14,044 nucleotides of DNA, taken from Lachnospiraceae bacterium UBA4711 (GTDB lineage Bacteria > Bacillota > Clostridia > Lachnospirales > Lachnospiraceae). The stretch is taken from positions 1 through 14,044 of the forward strand of contig DHJV01000047.1 of the NCBI GenBank assembly GCA_002404515.1, given 5' to 3'. A program made the translations under genes and the position numbers. Each line of letters starts with the position of its first letter. The first letter of the stretch is position 1. Below, one piece after another: positions 12,022-14,044 of the stretch. A model generated the notes under the pieces. That model did no database searches and had not been told where the DNA came from. It saw nothing but the letters and a program-made list of their open reading frames with translations.

Positions 12022-12135
12022 AAATCACCACCAAAATTATTAACATTTGATAGTGACCCACATACGATAAAATTCTATAATCATCCCAATCCAATCAGGA
12101 TAATAATTATTTCAGATCAACGGAGGTAACTATCT

Positions 12136-12627
12136 ATGAAAAAATTAGCAGCTAATACTGTACTTTGTGTTCAACCGGTTCCACAGACCATAGTTTCCTG
12201 TCGTGATAACGCAGGACACAACAATGCGCTCGTCGTTGGCTTTACTGCAAATGTCAGCCTTGATCCCGCAATGGTTATGGTTGGTATTGTGCCATCCAGA
12301 TACTCCCATCATATGGTAAAGGAATCCGGATGCTTTGTCATCAATTTCCCTAAGAAGAGCTATCAGGAAACATATAACTACCTTGGCTCCGCTTCCGGAA
12401 GGGATGAAGATAAATTTGCAAAAGCCAACATCCAATGGGAAGACGCAACCTATGTAAATGCTCCACTCCTTACAGATTGTCCGGTAAGCATCGAATGTAG
12501 TGTTGTTGACAGCACAATGCCTGGCACACATGAATTATTCATCGGAAAAGTCGAAGCCGTTCATGTGGATGAAGCCTATCTGGATGCAAACGGCAATATT
12601 CTCTGGGATAAGATGGATTTAATGTAA
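12136..12627 (+). CDS. Flavin reductase-like (FMN-binding) protein
   Basis: A 163-residue protein with the split-barrel FMN-binding fold of the flavin reductase-like family. The typical stretch NNALVVGFTANVSLDPAMVM (residues 29-48) is followed by VGIVPSRYSHHMV and CFVINFPKKS, which match the family order of substrate/FMN loop, HxxV helix start and FVIN strand. Members transfer electrons from NAD(P)H to flavin, or bind FMN in a partner system. GGAGG (12122-12126) is 9 bases before the ATG. It follows the AraC gene and is closed by a hairpin shared with the convergent MATE gene. No obvious partner monooxygenase is in the window, so the electron acceptor is open. Confidence 0.88.
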   Translation: MKKLAANTVLCVQPVPQTIVSCRDNAGHNNALVVGFTANVSLDPAMVMVGIVPSRYSHHMVKESGCFVINFPKKSYQETYNYLGSASGRDEDKFAKANIQWEDATYVNAPLLTDCPVSIECSVVDSTMPGTHELFIGKVEAVHVDEAYLDANGNILWDKMDLM

Positions 12628-12638
12628 ACGAAAACTCT

Positions 12639-12662
12639 GCAGGGGAGACTCTACTCCCCTGC
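12639..12662. terminator. Hairpin between convergent flavin reductase and MATE genes
   Basis: Perfect 9-bp stem GCAGGGGAG/CTCCCCTGC with a 6-base loop. The right arm covers the last MATE codons, and the stop codon lies in the loop. The T tracts are short: TTTT within 9 bases on the minus strand, less on the plus strand. A terminator is likely for the minus strand and possible for the plus strand. Confidence 0.6.
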
Positions 12663-14024
12663 GATTTCTCCAACTCTGTTTTTCTTAATCCGCTTTAAAA
12701 GCACATATCCAACCAGACAGGAAAGAAGCTCCGTGATTGGGAATGCCCACCAGATGAGCGATACGCCCATCTGTCCGTTACGGACGAAGATAGAGAATAC
12801 ACCCGCGAGCGGCAGGATGATTACAAGCTGCCGGAGCAGCGAAATCACGAGCGATTCCACGCCACCGTTTAACGCCTGATAGATTCCCTGATATGCGACA
12901 TTGATGCCTGCAAAAAGGAAACTGATCGAGATAACATGCATCGCCTGAATAAAATATTCTCTTGACTGCCCTGCATTGAATAATCTGGCAAATGATCCAG
13001 GGAAAATTTCTGTGATAAGAATCCCAACAGCCATCAGAACTATTGTGTATATCAGACCGTACTTAATCCCATCGTTGATCCGCTTCTTATTTCCTCTTCC
13101 ATAAGCAAACGCAATGATCGGTGTGATTGCATCACGCAGTCCAAATGCAAGAAAGAGTACAAACTGCTGTACTTTATAGAAAAGTCCATATGCTGTCTGG
13201 GCGGCTGCATTGAATTTCAGGATCAGGTTCATCACATAAACCATGATCGACATAAGTGCCTGTGCGATGATCGCCGGGAGTCCGATCGAATATATCTCGC
13301 GGATAATCGTGCCATCCGGTTTCATATAGGAAAATCCTTGTTCAAATTCCTTGTTGAATTTCTTATGGAAGATAAATAATAATACCGCGGATGCAATCTG
13401 TCCGATTACCGTTGCATAAGCAGCACCCTCAACACCCATTTCCGGAACTGGTCCGATACCATAGATCATGATCGGATCAAGAATGATATTTACCACAGCG
13501 CCTACGACCTGACCAATCGTGGAATAAAGGGAACGTCCCGTTGCCTGCAACAGCTTCTCAAATAACGAAAAGAAAATAATTCCGAACGAAAGCACACAGC
13601 AGATGCGCAAGTAGCTGGTTCCCATAGAGATCACCTGTGGATCAACCGTCTGTGATGAAATGTACGTTTTCACACCGAACACGCCGAACACCAGACACAC
13701 TGCATAGATAATCGCACCAAGAAACAAACTGTTTCCTGCTACCTTCGCAGCCTTCTGCGGATTCTCCTGTCCGAGCGTCCGTGCCAGAAGTGCATTCGTG
13801 CCAACGCCGGTTCCGATTCCGACTGCCACCATGAGCATCTGAACCGGAAATACCAGTGTCAGCGCATTCAGCGCAGCTTCGCTTCCCACCTTCATATTCC
13901 CGACAAACGCACTGTCTACAATATTATAGACCGCCTGCAATGCCATAGATAAGATCATCGGTATTCCCATCTGGATCATGAGCTTATTCACCGGCATATC
14001 CTTCATCTTGTTACTTTCTGCCAT
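12651..14024 (-). CDS. MATE-family multidrug efflux pump, MepA-like
   Basis: A 457-residue inner-membrane antiporter of normal MATE length, with 12 predicted helices in two six-helix halves. The first half opens with PVNKLMIQMGIPMILSMALQ and YNIVDSAFVG (residues 33-42), a conserved MATE segment at helix 1. GIGTGVGTNALLARTLGQ (69-86) matches the conserved loop after helix 2. The second half shows AFGLRDAITPIIAFAYGRGN, the matching segment of the repeat. Such pumps expel cationic drugs and dyes using Na+ or H+ gradients. An AGGCGG-type ribosome site lies 9 bases before the ATG; the promoter is outside the window. Substrate not predictable. The closest named group is MepA-like. Confidence 0.93.
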   Translation of the reverse strand: MAESNKMKDMPVNKLMIQMGIPMILSMALQAVYNIVDSAFVGNMKVGSEAALNALTLVFPVQMLMVAVGIGTGVGTNALLARTLGQENPQKAAKVAGNSLFLGAIIYAVCLVFGVFGVKTYISSQTVDPQVISMGTSYLRICCVLSFGIIFFSLFEKLLQATGRSLYSTIGQVVGAVVNIILDPIMIYGIGPVPEMGVEGAAYATVIGQIASAVLLFIFHKKFNKEFEQGFSYMKPDGTIIREIYSIGLPAIIAQALMSIMVYVMNLILKFNAAAQTAYGLFYKVQQFVLFLAFGLRDAITPIIAFAYGRGNKKRINDGIKYGLIYTIVLMAVGILITEIFPGSFARLFNAGQSREYFIQAMHVISISFLFAGINVAYQGIYQALNGGVESLVISLLRQLVIILPLAGVFSIFVRNGQMGVSLIWWAFPITELLSCLVGYVLLKRIKKNRVGEIAGE

Positions 14025-14044
14025 TTTTATAATCCGCCTTTCTG

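Overview
The window looks like a chromosomal segment of a low-to-mid GC Gram-positive bacterium, most likely a gut Clostridia member of the Lachnospiraceae. The reasons are strong GGAGG ribosome binding sites 5-10 bases before most starts, A/T-rich intergenic DNA with canonical TTGACA/TATAAT promoters, short intrinsic terminators, and the family mix (SlyD-type FKBP, MerR/LysR/AraC regulators, MepA-like MATE pump, HxlR and GNAT remnants). This assignment is inference from style, not from a marker gene. No tRNA, rRNA, CRISPR array or intact transposase was seen.

Layout. 1-1310: bidirectional terminator, a SlyD-like FKBP isomerase and a six-segment membrane protein (both minus strand) with a promoter carrying a dyad. 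1362-3848: an aldo/keto reductase divergent from an AdhR-type MerR regulator, with a MerR-style operator between them, then a convergent EamA transporter preceded by a 5'-truncated PAP2 phosphatase remnant. 3849-4151: A/T-rich, no gene. 4152-5997: a LysR regulator divergent from a second aldo/keto reductase. 6055-7479: a minus-strand pair, a small membrane protein and an alpha/beta hydrolase. 7620-8600: an accessory or decayed patch. It holds a 34-residue hydrophobic peptide gene with a convergent antisense RNA (a par/Fst-like type I toxin-antitoxin arrangement), a strong promoter followed by a terminated ~90-nt RNA or leader, and broken gene ends including an HxlR N-terminus joined to a GNAT C-terminus. 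8665-10905 (minus): a D-2-hydroxyacid dehydrogenase, a small EamA/SMR-like exporter behind a structured leader that may be a riboswitch, and a maltose/galactoside O-acetyltransferase. 11071-12627 (plus): an AraC regulator and a flavin reductase-like protein. 12651-14024 (minus): a MATE efflux pump.

Taken together, many genes fit detoxification and efflux of small reactive or foreign molecules: two aldo/keto reductases each paired with a divergent regulator of a different family, an oxidoreductase, a flavin-binding protein, a hydrolase, an acetyltransferase and three exporters. The window is a string of small independent units, not one large operon. The best candidates for under-described biology are the small toxin/antisense RNA locus at 7626-7985, the terminated RNA at 8052-8144, and the exporter leader at 10188-10261.
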